Source: Clostridioides sp. ES-S-0010-02 (lineage in GTDB: Bacteria; Bacillota; Clostridia; Peptostreptococcales; Peptostreptococcaceae). Taken from it: 64,000 nucleotides of DNA. Made by a program: the position numbers and the translations under genes. Location of the stretch: NCBI GenBank assembly GCA_020641055.1, contig CP067345.1, forward strand, positions 1,419,317-1,483,316, written 5' to 3'. Under the pieces are notes generated by a model. It did no database searches and was not told where the DNA came from. It saw nothing but the letters and a program-made list of their open reading frames with translations. Of the stretch, positions 52,237-61,798 are shown piece by piece. How positions within the stretch are numbered: the first letter of the stretch is position 1; each line of letters opens with the position of its first letter.

Positions 52237-54975
52237 TTGAAGAATATAATACCTGCTGTGAAACCAGATATAAAAGAAAGAGAAGACATGAGCCTTTTAT
52301 TTATAATAATGGGCTCAGTGCTTTTGTTATTTATTATAAAAGATACAAATAAATATGAAATTTTACTGCATGCTGTATATGCTACATTCTTAATAGCTAC
52401 AGGAATGATTATATTTAATACTACAAAATTTAAAGTAGATTCATTTTCTACATTTTTAGGATTAGTATTTGCAGCAACTGGAGTATTGGAGTGTATATAT
52501 TTATTTAATTGTTTAGGTACTAGAGCAGAAGCTGTAATTGGAATTAACATTACAATATCAGCAATGACAGATTTATTTCCTATATTAGGTGTGTATTTAA
52601 GTTTTAAATTTGTTAAGGATAATAAACAAATTCATTCGAGCATAATTTTATTTGTAGTAACTGTAGTTTTAACAATATCATCTTTATTCATAATATCTGA
52701 AATTTGTAACTCTTTAGATAGAGGGACATTACACTATACTTTAGGGGTTGTTACATCTATATTTATGATAATTGTCTCTATTATGAGTGGAATTGAACTA
52801 AACTCAAGTTCAAACGCAAATAAATGGGAATATAGTGAGAAAAAGTTTTTTAATAGAATAATAATAATAACAATCTTATCAAGAGCTCCAAATTTACTAC
52901 ATATAGTAATTGGTAATATACATATAGAAGGTATGTTATCACAAATAACAATAAATGTAGCATTATATTATTTATATAATTATATAGTATCTAAGAACAT
53001 TAAGAAAACAGCATTGGAATTACATGATACAAATGAAGAATTAACAATAAAAACGGAAAGTTTGAAAGAAAAAAATAAAAAATTAATATATGAAACAGAA
53101 AAAATAGAAGAACTTAAAGAAATACTTATAAAAAGAGAATTACGACTACAATCTACTTTAGATGTTGCTGTAAATAGTATAGTTGTGTTTAGTAAGGATG
53201 GAGAAATTACATATGCAAATAAAAGTTTTAGAAATATTTTTGGAGATTATAAAGAACAAGATAAATTAAGTTATAAAGTTAAAAATTTTAGTGATTTAAT
53301 AGAAAGCATTAATTATGTATTTATCAATAAAAAAAATATAGAAAAATTTATTGATACAAGTGACAATAAGGTTTACCAAGCTATATTTGCTCCTTTAATT
53401 ATAGCTACACAAATAGAAGGAGTCTTATGTGTATTAAAGGACAAAACTAAGAAAAAGGAATACGAACGAAAAGTTATTGAAGCAAATAAGAGAAGTGAAG
53501 ACTTTTTGGAAAGTGTTGGAGATGGTATAGTAGTACTTGAAGGTAGTAATAAAATATATGTAAATAATGCATGTAGACAAATATTTAAAGAGACATTAGA
53601 AAACATCGATTTTTCCTCAATATGTAAAAGTGAAGAAAATATAGAAAAAAGGTATGTAATAGAGGGTGAAGTAAAATATGTAGAGATGAGTTTTTCTCAT
53701 TATAATAATGAAGGAACTTATAAAACTATTATTGTAATACGTGATACAACTTCTCGAAAGATATCTCAAATAAAACTTGAAGAAAGTCAATCCTCTTATT
53801 CAAGATTTATAGATATACTACCTGATGGTATATGCTTGTTAAGAGAAGACTTAAGTGTAAATTATGCAAATAAATCATTTTTGGATATGCTATCTTTTAC
53901 AAGTATAGATGATGTAAAAGATTCTAATATTAAGATATTAATGAATGCAAATACTGAAGAAAAAATGAAATTTACTGAAAATATGACTAAAGTTTTAAAT
54001 GAAAATAAGAGTATACTTTTACTAGAATATGAATTAATAAATAATTATGATGATATAGTAGAAGTAGAATTAAGTGCCTTGCCTTTTTCGATATATAACA
54101 CTAGATATATAATGCTTATTATAAAAGATTTAGCACATAAAAAATACTCTGAACAAGCTGAAAAAGAATTACTTGAAAGATTTAAAACAGATAAAATAAA
54201 AACTGAGTTTTTTGCAAATATGTCTCATGAGTTAAAAACACCATTAAATGTTATATCAAGTTCAAATCAATTGGTAGATTCTTTCTATAGAAGTGAAAAA
54301 ATAAAAGACTATAATAATAATATTAAATCTCATGTTGATTTAGTTAGACAAAGTTCCTATAGACTTCAAAGATTGATAAATAATATTATAGATTTGACAA
54401 AGATGGAGTCAGGATTTTACACACTTAAACTTGCAAAATACAATATTGTATCTGTAATAGAAGATTTGTTTATGAATATAGAAGAGTATGCAAGCAGAAA
54501 AGATATAAGAATTCTATTTGATACAGAGCTTGAAGAAATCAATGTCTATGTAGACAAGGCTGAAATTGAGAGAATTATACTAAATCTATTATCAAACTGT
54601 ATTAAATTTACTGATAATGGAGGATGGATATATGTAAACATCTACTATAAAATTGATAAAGTAATAATAAGTGTTAAAGACACTGGTGTTGGTATACCTC
54701 AAGATAAATTGGAGTTGATTTTTGAAGAGTTTTCACAAGTTGACAAGACTTTATCTAGAAATACTGAAGGAAGTGGAATAGGACTTGCTATAGTTAAGAA
54801 CCTAGTAAGTCTTCATGGTGGAGATATAGAAGTAATAAGTGAAGTTAATAAGGGTACAGAATTTTTAATCTCACTGCCAATGAAAAGCTTTAGTAATGAG
54901 TATTATACAGAAGATAAGAGAATATACAATCTTCAAGAAAAAATAAAAATAGAATTTTCTGATATATATTATTAG
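52237..54975 (+). CDS. Orphan membrane histidine kinase with MASE3-like and PAS domains, possible sporulation kinase
   Basis: A 912-residue kinase starting at TTG 52237 after GAGGAAGTG. Residues about 15-255 form 7-8 TM helices like a MASE3 sensor; a coiled coil (about 260-305) leads to three PAS-like domains (about 305-640), then HisKA with H664 in FFANMSHELKTPLNVI and an HATPase with DTGVGIPQDKLELIFEEFSQVD and GSGIGLAIVKNLVSLHGG. No response regulator gene is adjacent, so it is orphan. From recollection, C. difficile has an orphan kinase (CD2492) beside selDAB, reported to promote sporulation through Spo0A; this looks like it. Confidence 0.85.
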   Translation: MKNIIPAVKPDIKEREDMSLLFIIMGSVLLLFIIKDTNKYEILLHAVYATFLIATGMIIFNTTKFKVDSFSTFLGLVFAATGVLECIYLFNCLGTRAEAVIGINITISAMTDLFPILGVYLSFKFVKDNKQIHSSIILFVVTVVLTISSLFIISEICNSLDRGTLHYTLGVVTSIFMIIVSIMSGIELNSSSNANKWEYSEKKFFNRIIIITILSRAPNLLHIVIGNIHIEGMLSQITINVALYYLYNYIVSKNIKKTALELHDTNEELTIKTESLKEKNKKLIYETEKIEELKEILIKRELRLQSTLDVAVNSIVVFSKDGEITYANKSFRNIFGDYKEQDKLSYKVKNFSDLIESINYVFINKKNIEKFIDTSDNKVYQAIFAPLIIATQIEGVLCVLKDKTKKKEYERKVIEANKRSEDFLESVGDGIVVLEGSNKIYVNNACRQIFKETLENIDFSSICKSEENIEKRYVIEGEVKYVEMSFSHYNNEGTYKTIIVIRDTTSRKISQIKLEESQSSYSRFIDILPDGICLLREDLSVNYANKSFLDMLSFTSIDDVKDSNIKILMNANTEEKMKFTENMTKVLNENKSILLLEYELINNYDDIVEVELSALPFSIYNTRYIMLIIKDLAHKKYSEQAEKELLERFKTDKIKTEFFANMSHELKTPLNVISSSNQLVDSFYRSEKIKDYNNNIKSHVDLVRQSSYRLQRLINNIIDLTKMESGFYTLKLAKYNIVSVIEDLFMNIEEYASRKDIRILFDTELEEINVYVDKAEIERIILNLLSNCIKFTDNGGWIYVNIYYKIDKVIISVKDTGVGIPQDKLELIFEEFSQVDKTLSRNTEGSGIGLAIVKNLVSLHGGDIEVISEVNKGTEFLISLPMKSFSNEYYTEDKRIYNLQEKIKIEFSDIYY

Positions 54976-55033
54976 AAAGTTATTAAATTGTAAAAGTAAA
55001 ATAAAATATTCTATATTTAATAGAGTACATTAT

Positions 55034-55085
55034 AAAAAGCTAGGCTATCATAAAAATAAGTTTTTATGATAGTCTAGCTTTTTTT
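55034..55085. terminator. Strong bidirectional terminator
   Basis: A 23-base stem (55034-55056 with 55061-55083) around a TAAG loop, one G-U pair, flanked by A and T runs. It ends the kinase gene and the convergent manA. Confidence 0.9.
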
Positions 55086-55106
55086 GATGTTAATTGTATT
55101 TTGTAT

Positions 55107-56051
55107 CTATATGTGAGAACATATGATTTCTAGATTACCTTCAAATCCAAAACTTCCAAAGTTATTTGGTAATATAAAATGCATACCTTTCTTTAAATCA
55201 TACTCTATAGAATTGTGTATCAATTTACCAACTCCATCTAGGATACTGTACAAAGAAAAAGGTGTATTGTGAGTAAAATCACATTTTCCAAAAATATCTA
55301 ATTTATAGACACTAAAAAATTCATTTGATACAAATGTTGTACATTTAAAGTTTGGTGTTGATACAATTTTATAATCAGTATCAAAATCTGTATGAGGAAC
55401 ATTTGTAACTTCTATTGATTTTTGAACATGAAGTTCACGTTTATTTCCTAAGTTATCAGTTCTATCATAATCATAAACTCTATAAGTAGTATCTGAGTTT
55501 TGTTGAGTTTCTAAAATTAATGTTCCCTTACATATAGCATGTATAGTTCCGCTTGGAACATAGAAAAAGTCACCTTTTTTTATATTAACTTTTCTAAGCA
55601 GTTTGTCCCATTCGTTATTATTTATCATTTCTATAAATTCTTCACGAGATTTTGCATTGTGACCTATTATAATTTCTGCATCATCAGAACAGTCTATTAC
55701 ATACCAGCATTCTGTTTTACCCAATTCTCCATTTTCGTTTTTTTGAGCATATTCATCATTTGGATGAACTTGAACCGATAAATTGTCATTGGCATCGAGT
55801 ATTTTTGTAAGCAAAGGGAATTTATCTCCAGGTGTATTACCAAACAATTCTCTATTTTTCTCCCATAATTCAGATAGCTTTTTATTTTTATATTCTCCAT
55901 TTTCTATCAGACAATCTCCATTTTTATGAGAACTTATAGCCCAACATTCACCTGTTGTAGGTGATTTTATCTCATAGTTAAATTTATCTTTAAGTGCAGT
56001 ACCACCCCATATTCTATCCATAAAAATAGGCTTTAAAAATAATGGTTCCAT
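55107..56051 (-). CDS. manA: Mannose-6-phosphate isomerase, class I
   Basis: A 314-residue cupin metalloenzyme of the short Firmicutes type. The start is MEPLFLKPIFMDRIWGGTALKDKF; the zinc site is in VQVHPNDEYA (Q, H), GKTECWYVI (E) and a later histidine in YVPSGTIHAI. It interconverts mannose 6-phosphate and fructose 6-phosphate, joining mannose use or mannosylated cell-wall polymer synthesis to glycolysis. It stands alone on the minus strand with SD AGGAGGAAC. No mannose PTS is next to it, though a fructose-family PTS lies 4 kb away. Confidence 0.93.
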   Translation of the reverse strand: MEPLFLKPIFMDRIWGGTALKDKFNYEIKSPTTGECWAISSHKNGDCLIENGEYKNKKLSELWEKNRELFGNTPGDKFPLLTKILDANDNLSVQVHPNDEYAQKNENGELGKTECWYVIDCSDDAEIIIGHNAKSREEFIEMINNNEWDKLLRKVNIKKGDFFYVPSGTIHAICKGTLILETQQNSDTTYRVYDYDRTDNLGNKRELHVQKSIEVTNVPHTDFDTDYKIVSTPNFKCTTFVSNEFFSVYKLDIFGKCDFTHNTPFSLYSILDGVGKLIHNSIEYDLKKGMHFILPNNFGSFGFEGNLEIICSHI

Positions 56052-56223
56052 AATCTTGTTCCTCCTATGATATTAAATTTATCCTACAAATAATTATATA
56101 TAAATAGATTATAAAATCAATAGCAAAAAAGTTTTGTCCCTTGAAATGACATAAAGTATAAGGATTTATGAAACAAGATAAACTATGATATATAATATAA
56201 AGGTTTAAATTGGAGTGATAATC

Positions 56224-57585
56224 ATGGAGAGATTTAAAGAAGAAAATCAAAAATATAAAAAAGAATTCTTGAAATTGTTGGAGGAATGGGTAAGTATACC
56301 TTCCTTTTATGATAAAAATACTGTATCTAAAGATATGCCTTTTGGAAAAGGTGTATATGATGCATTAAAGTGGTTTGAAAATTTAGGTAGAGAAAATAAT
56401 TTTACTGTTAAAAATATAGATAATCATGCTGTTTATATTGAATATGGAGATGGTAAAGATTATATAGACATATTTGGGCATTGTGATGTTGTAAATCCAG
56501 GAGAAGGATGGGATAGTGAGCCATTTAAGCTAGATATTATGGGTGACAAATTAGTTGCTAGAGGTGTTTCCGATAATAAGGGCCCTATGATAGCAAATTT
56601 TTTGGCATTAAAAATGATAAAAAGTCTAAATATAGATTTAAAGAGAAAAGTTAGATTAATTGCTGGAGGAAATGAAGAAAGTGGATTTAAGTGCATAAAG
56701 CACTATTATAGCAAAGAGCCACATGGTGTATATGGATTTACTCCAGATGCTAAATTTCCTGTATTAAATGGAGAAAAGGGTGGAGCGATAATAAAGCTAA
56801 TGCTGGATATAGATGATAAATATCTAGATATAAGTGGTGGAATAGAGTTTAATACAATTCCAGACAAAGTGTATATCAAAAATATTGAAAATTTAAGTAA
56901 TGATTATATAAATTCTGATTTTAATAATGTTTCAATAAGTTTTAATGATGGTAAGTATATTGTGAATGGGAAAGGTGGACACTCATCTAAACCTGAAAAA
57001 GCAATAAATCCCATATTAGATACAATTAAAATTTTAGCAGAAAATCTTGGTGAAGATTGGGCAAAAGATTTGTACAGGCTAATAAATAAAGATAATATAG
57101 ATGGAAAACTGTTTGGCTTAAATGTTGAAGGAAAATGTGGAATTCTTTCAATGGTTCCAACAATAATAAATATAAAAGAAGGAAAGCTTGAAGTAATTTT
57201 AAGTGTTAGGTATCCTGAAGTATTGACAGTTGAAGAAATAATAGAAAAATTTGATTTGTATATAAAAATAAATAATATTAATAAATTTAAGTTTATTGGG
57301 GAAAATTTAAAGCAAGCAAATTATATAGATGAGAATTCGAAACTTGTAAGACGTTTACATGAGATATATGTAAAGTATTCTGGAGACTCAAAAAGTGTTG
57401 TTAGAGTAACCAGTGCAGGAAGCTATGCAGCTGAAATGAAGAATTCAGTAATATTTGGGTGTGAATTTCCTGATGGTAGTTTTGGAAATGTTCATAGTGC
57501 AAATGAATTTGCCAGTTTAGATAGGTTTATAACTGCGATAGGTATCTATGCGGAGGCAATAGTTACATTATGCAATAATATATAA
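56224..57585 (+). CDS. pepV: Sapep/PepV family dipeptidase (M20)
   Basis: A 453-residue zinc peptidase. The start is ATG 56224 after GGAGTGAT; the ATA/ATG run upstream is in the SD area. Metal ligands: H86-x-D88 in DIFGHCDVV, the bridging aspartate in GVSDNKGP, and the catalytic E pair in GGNEESGFKCI (about 150-156); KGGHSSKPEKAINP is the lid histidine block. Such enzymes cut dipeptides in the cytoplasm, fitting a peptide-fermenting life style. It is transcribed toward the PTS operon but separated from its regulator gene by 87 bases. Confidence 0.88.
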   Translation: MERFKEENQKYKKEFLKLLEEWVSIPSFYDKNTVSKDMPFGKGVYDALKWFENLGRENNFTVKNIDNHAVYIEYGDGKDYIDIFGHCDVVNPGEGWDSEPFKLDIMGDKLVARGVSDNKGPMIANFLALKMIKSLNIDLKRKVRLIAGGNEESGFKCIKHYYSKEPHGVYGFTPDAKFPVLNGEKGGAIIKLMLDIDDKYLDISGGIEFNTIPDKVYIKNIENLSNDYINSDFNNVSISFNDGKYIVNGKGGHSSKPEKAINPILDTIKILAENLGEDWAKDLYRLINKDNIDGKLFGLNVEGKCGILSMVPTIINIKEGKLEVILSVRYPEVLTVEEIIEKFDLYIKINNINKFKFIGENLKQANYIDENSKLVRRLHEIYVKYSGDSKSVVRVTSAGSYAAEMKNSVIFGCEFPDGSFGNVHSANEFASLDRFITAIGIYAEAIVTLCNNI

Positions 57586-57672
57586 ATACAAAATGTCCCT
57601 TATATAGACATATTATATATACAACTAAAATTTTATTTGATATATAATTGAAATCAAAGAGAAGGTGATACA

Positions 57673-59562
57673 ATGATAACTAAGAAACATGCAGTAATAG
57701 TAAAAAGTTTAAGCAATAAAGATGGATATATGACATCAAATGAACTAGCTATTAAATTAGATGTATCTACTAAAACTATTAAAAGATATATAGCAGATTT
57801 AAATGGTATTTTGAGTAAGTATGATTTAGAAATAGATTCTTCAAGAGGTATAGGATATAAGCTAAGTGGCTCTAAAACCAACATATCAAAAGCTGTAAAA
57901 GAAGCAAATAAATATATAAATGGTTTCTTGGATGATTCTGAAGAAGCAAGGATGTCAAATATAATATGTATGCTGATTAACAGAAATTATATGAGTATAG
58001 AAGTAATGGCAGAAGAATTAAATCTAAGTATAGCAGCCATAAATAAATTATCTAGTAAGCTTAAAAGAAAACTTGAAAAGTATGACTTAGTTATAAAATC
58101 TAAACCTTATTATGGAAGCTATATATATGGTGAAGAAATTAATATAAGACAGTTGATTACTGATTATGCAATAAAGTTGGATGAGAAGAGTAAAATCAAA
58201 GTATTTTTGGATGATATCAGTGAAAACGATATAAATTGCATAGAAAGTATTTTAGAAAAGCATTTAAGAGAAAAAGAAACAATAATTTCAGATAAAGACT
58301 TTAATCTTTTACTTTCAAAAATAATAGTTTCTGTGTTTAGAAGTAAGAGAGGTCATAGCAAAAATATAAATTTAATAGATACAGGATATAGATTTCATAA
58401 TTACAGTTTTATAGAAAAGCTTATGAAAGAAATATCTGATAAAGTTGGATTTAAACTTATTGAAGATGAAGTAATTTATATTTCCAATTATTCTGGTGTA
58501 ATAGCATATAGAGGTGCACAAGGAATAAAAAATGCAAGTGAAATTGAAGAAAGAATAAGTAGCGTTATAAGTAGTGCTCTTCAAGATATACTGCTTATTT
58601 CAGGAAGTGACTATACAAAAGATGAAGAGTTTATGATAGCGATATCTGACCATATAAAGAGGTTTTTAAATAGAGCAAAAGCTAATATAAAATCTAATAA
58701 TCCTCTGCTTCATCAAATAAAAGAGAAATTTCCAATAGCTTTTAACTTAGCTGTGTTTTTATCAAATAAGCTAGAAACTGAATTTAATTTAAAATTAGAT
58801 GAAGATGAACTTGGATATATAGCTATTCACTTTGCTGCTTCAAATGAAAGAATGAAAAAAAATACAAGTAAGAAAATTTGTATAGTTTGTCATTATGGTA
58901 TAGGCACAGGTCAGCTTCTTTCTGAAAAATTAAAGCAGAATATAAGTGACTTAAATGTTGTAGGTGTTTATCCATTTAGATATCTTGATATGGCAATAGG
59001 TCAAGATGTTGATTTGGTAGTATCAACAGTTGAATTAAAAGGATATGAAAAGCCAGTCTTATATATAGAAAATATATTTGATGATAGCCTAATTGAAAAC
59101 GTAAACAAAGCCTTTTATGAAAAGGAAGAAAGAAGAAAAATAATAAGTAATATGTTTGATGAAAGAGCTTTTTTCAGTATAAAAGCAAATACAAAAGAAG
59201 AAGTTATACTTTCGCTTTCAAACAAGTTAAAAGAAAGAGACTTTATAGAAGAAAGCTCAATAAAAAGTATAATAGATAGAGAAAATATTTCATCAACTGA
59301 AATAGGAAATCTAGTAGCTATACCTCACACAATAGTGAAGGGAGATAAAAAATCTATAATCGGAGTTGGAATACTTGAAAATCCAATAATTTGGGATAAG
59401 CAAGAAGTTCAACTAGTATTTATGGTATTTTTTAATACTAAAGAAAAACATAATTTTTCAATATTTAAATACCTTTACAATTTTATAAAAGATGAAGGTG
59501 GAGTAAGAGGAATTATTAAAATATGTGACTTTAATAAATTAATGGCACTGATAGGTAATTAA
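57673..59562 (+). CDS. PRD-containing PTS-linked transcriptional activator (MtlR/LicR type)
   Basis: A 629-residue regulator: N-terminal HTH_11 (about 5-60) and a second HTH (about 85-150), PRD1 (about 175-275) and PRD2 (about 290-395), an EIIB-like domain with C406 in VCHYGIGTGQ, and a C-terminal EIIA domain with phosphorylatable H552 in NLVAIPHTIVKG. PTS components phosphorylate these sites, so activity follows sugar flux. It directly precedes IIA, IIB and IIC genes (14-base gap to IIA) and most likely activates its own operon. SD GAGAAGGTGAT. Confidence 0.9.
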   Translation: MITKKHAVIVKSLSNKDGYMTSNELAIKLDVSTKTIKRYIADLNGILSKYDLEIDSSRGIGYKLSGSKTNISKAVKEANKYINGFLDDSEEARMSNIICMLINRNYMSIEVMAEELNLSIAAINKLSSKLKRKLEKYDLVIKSKPYYGSYIYGEEINIRQLITDYAIKLDEKSKIKVFLDDISENDINCIESILEKHLREKETIISDKDFNLLLSKIIVSVFRSKRGHSKNINLIDTGYRFHNYSFIEKLMKEISDKVGFKLIEDEVIYISNYSGVIAYRGAQGIKNASEIEERISSVISSALQDILLISGSDYTKDEEFMIAISDHIKRFLNRAKANIKSNNPLLHQIKEKFPIAFNLAVFLSNKLETEFNLKLDEDELGYIAIHFAASNERMKKNTSKKICIVCHYGIGTGQLLSEKLKQNISDLNVVGVYPFRYLDMAIGQDVDLVVSTVELKGYEKPVLYIENIFDDSLIENVNKAFYEKEERRKIISNMFDERAFFSIKANTKEEVILSLSNKLKERDFIEESSIKSIIDRENISSTEIGNLVAIPHTIVKGDKKSIIGVGILENPIIWDKQEVQLVFMVFFNTKEKHNFSIFKYLYNFIKDEGGVRGIIKICDFNKLMALIGN

Positions 59563-59576
59563 GGAGGAAATTAACA

Positions 59577-60032
59577 ATGGGAACAAACATATTTAACAAA
59601 GAATATGTATTTTTAAATACTGAGGCTAAGTCTAAGGTTGAGGTTTTAAAATTTATAGCTAAGAAAGCTAAAGAATTAAATTTAACAGAAGATGAAAATC
59701 TAGTATACGAAGGCTTAGCAGCTAGAGAAGAGCAATTTACTACAAATTTGGGAGAATCTATAGCAATACCTCATACTAAAAATGATGCAATTGAAAATCC
59801 AGCAGTAGTGGTACTAAAGTTTAATGATAATGTTGTTTGGAATGAAGGTGAGGACAATGTCAAATTGGCAATAAGTTTGCTTATGCCAGGAAAAAGTAAA
59901 GAAAACATACACCTTAAATTATTATCGTCTCTTTCAAGAAAATTAATAAATAAAGATTTTAAAGATTCTCTTTTAAAGAGTGATAATGTGGAAGAAATCG
60001 CTAATTTAATAAATGAAGCTTTAGGTTTATAG
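59577..60032 (+). CDS. PTS system fructose-family EIIA component
   Basis: A 151-residue EIIA of the Fru/Ntr type. The phosphorylated histidine lies in GESIAIPHTKND (about 60-72), and LLMPGKSKENIHLKLLSSLSRKL is the usual C-terminal block. It takes phosphate from HPr and gives it to EIIB. It is 14 bases after the regulator and has SD AGGAGG; the IIB gene follows 57 bases later. Confidence 0.93.
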   Translation: MGTNIFNKEYVFLNTEAKSKVEVLKFIAKKAKELNLTEDENLVYEGLAAREEQFTTNLGESIAIPHTKNDAIENPAVVVLKFNDNVVWNEGEDNVKLAISLLMPGKSKENIHLKLLSSLSRKLINKDFKDSLLKSDNVEEIANLINEALGL

Positions 60033-60089
60033 ATAAATACTAAAGTTAAAATAAAAATAATTAATTAAAGTAAATAGGAGGAATTTAAA

Positions 60090-60407
60090 ATGAATAAAAA
60101 ATTAGTAGCATTATGTGCTTGTCCAATGGGACTAGCTCACACTTTTATGGCAGCAGAAGCAATAGAGCAAGCTGCAAAGGCATTAGGTTATGAAGCAAAA
60201 GTTGAAACTCAAGGTGCAGATGGTGTGCAAAATGAATTAACAAGAGAAGACATATTAGGAGCAACTATGATAATACATGCAGTAGCAATAACACCAGAAG
60301 GTATGGAAAGATTTGATGGTTGTGAAGTTTATGAGGTTGAATTACAAGAGGCTATAAAGAATGCAGAAGGTGTTATAAAGGAAATAGAAGAGGATTTAGG
60401 AATATAA
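60090..60407 (+). CDS. PTS system fructose-family EIIB component
   Basis: A 105-residue EIIB. The active cysteine is C11 in LCACPMGLAHTFMAAEA, the EIIB-Fru signature (CPxGxAHT); the cysteine at 9 is an extra. It receives phosphate from EIIA and hands it to the incoming sugar at EIIC. Gene order IIA-IIB-IIC as separate polypeptides is less common than the fused fructose EII. SD AGGAGG. Confidence 0.93.
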   Translation: MNKKLVALCACPMGLAHTFMAAEAIEQAAKALGYEAKVETQGADGVQNELTREDILGATMIIHAVAITPEGMERFDGCEVYEVELQEAIKNAEGVIKEIEEDLGI

Positions 60408-60431
60408 TAAATTTACTGTGGAGGAAATAGA

Positions 60432-61694
60432 ATGGCAATCAAGAAAAAAGTTATAAACAGTTCAGGTGCTTCTACAACAGGAGGCAATAACGCAGGAAAA
60501 ACTACTCCATCTAATCCAACTCAATCAAAGGGAAATGGAAAATGGAAAGAAATTAGTAAACATATAATGACAGGTATATCATATATGATACCAGTCTTAG
60601 TAATGGGTGGACTTATAGGAGCTTTATCTCAATTAATACCATATGCAATATTAGGGCTTGACCCATCTGTAGGTATAGTTGATGCTATGAACTCAGGTGA
60701 ATTTACAGGATTTAAACTTAGCCTTTTAAACATGGCACAATTAATGTCAAACTTCGGATTTACTCTGTTTGGATTTGCAATACCACTATTTGCAGCATTC
60801 TGTGCAAATTCTATAGGTGGAAAAACAGCCCTAATCGCAGGATTTATAGGTGGATATATAGCTAATAAACCTGTAGGTGTACCACAATTCGTAGATGGAC
60901 AATGGACAGAAGTTGTACCAGTTGCATCAGGATTCTTAGGTGCAATATTAATCGCATTTATAATAGGATATTTTGTAAAATGGTTAAATAAATCTATAAA
61001 AGTTTCTCATAACTGGTTAGCTTTTAAAACAACATTTTTAATACCACTAATAGCATCATTAACTTGTATGGTATTGATGATATTTATAATAACTCCATTT
61101 GGTGGATTAATTAATGAAAGTATGAAAAACTTCTTAACAGCAGCAGGAGCAGCGGGAGAATATGTATATGCAACAGCTTTAGCAGCAGCTACAGCATTTG
61201 ACTTAGGTGGACCAATAAATAAAGCAGCAGGATTCGTTGCACTTGGTTTGACTACAGAAAATGTACTACCAATAACAGCAAGAACAATAGCTATAGTTGT
61301 TCCTCCAATTGGATTAGGACTTACAACTTTATTAGATAAAAGATTAGTGGGAAGAAGAGTATATGATAGACAATTCTATCAAGCAGGAAAAACTTCTATA
61401 TTCCTATCATTTATGGGTATATCAGAGGGAGCAATACCATTTGCACTTGAGAGACCAGGTTTTGTTATACCTTTAAATATCGTAGGAAGTATAATAGGAG
61501 CTATTACAGGTATAGTTTTAGGGGCAATTCAGTGGTTCCCAGAGTCAGCTATATGGGCATGGCCTCTAGTAGATAACTTATTTGGATATGTAATAGGTAT
61601 AGCAGTTGGTGCTATATTCATAGCTGTAGGAAATGTATTTTACAGAAATAAATTAATAAAGGATGGTAAACTTGTTGTAGATTATATTGATTAA
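60432..61694 (+). CDS. PTS system fructose-family EIIC component
   Basis: A 420-residue integral membrane permease with about 9-10 TM helices after a 35-residue Ser/Thr/Gly/Asn/Lys-rich N-terminal tail. Family text: HIMTGISYMIPVLVMGGLIGALS, AFDLGGPINKAAGFVALGL and the substrate-site SFMGISEGAIPFALE (EIIC Fru GISEGAIPF). It carries the sugar across the membrane while EIIB phosphorylates it. Specificity is unclear: no phosphofructokinase, mannosidase or isomerase gene follows; a peptidase does. Confidence 0.92.
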   Translation: MAIKKKVINSSGASTTGGNNAGKTTPSNPTQSKGNGKWKEISKHIMTGISYMIPVLVMGGLIGALSQLIPYAILGLDPSVGIVDAMNSGEFTGFKLSLLNMAQLMSNFGFTLFGFAIPLFAAFCANSIGGKTALIAGFIGGYIANKPVGVPQFVDGQWTEVVPVASGFLGAILIAFIIGYFVKWLNKSIKVSHNWLAFKTTFLIPLIASLTCMVLMIFIITPFGGLINESMKNFLTAAGAAGEYVYATALAAATAFDLGGPINKAAGFVALGLTTENVLPITARTIAIVVPPIGLGLTTLLDKRLVGRRVYDRQFYQAGKTSIFLSFMGISEGAIPFALERPGFVIPLNIVGSIIGAITGIVLGAIQWFPESAIWAWPLVDNLFGYVIGIAVGAIFIAVGNVFYRNKLIKDGKLVVDYID

Positions 61695-61724
61695 TTTATA
61701 AATTTTACTATCTATAATAACCTT

Positions 61725-61759
61725 GGCTGGTAATATTGATTGAAACAATATTACCAGCC
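61725..61759 (+). other. Perfect 14-base inverted repeat after the PTS genes
   Basis: GGCTGGTAATATTG (61725-61738) and CAATATTACCAGCC (61746-61759) form a strong hairpin with a 7-base loop but no T-run. It could be an RNA processing or stability element or a weak attenuator between the EIIC and peptidase genes. Confidence 0.6.
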
Positions 61760-61798
61760 TTACCTATATGACTAATTAAGGGTGGTGAAGATAAAATT

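Noticed and set aside
61725-61759. Intrinsic terminator after the EIIC gene
   Set aside because: The hairpin is strong but no U-tract follows, so it is listed as a structured element instead.
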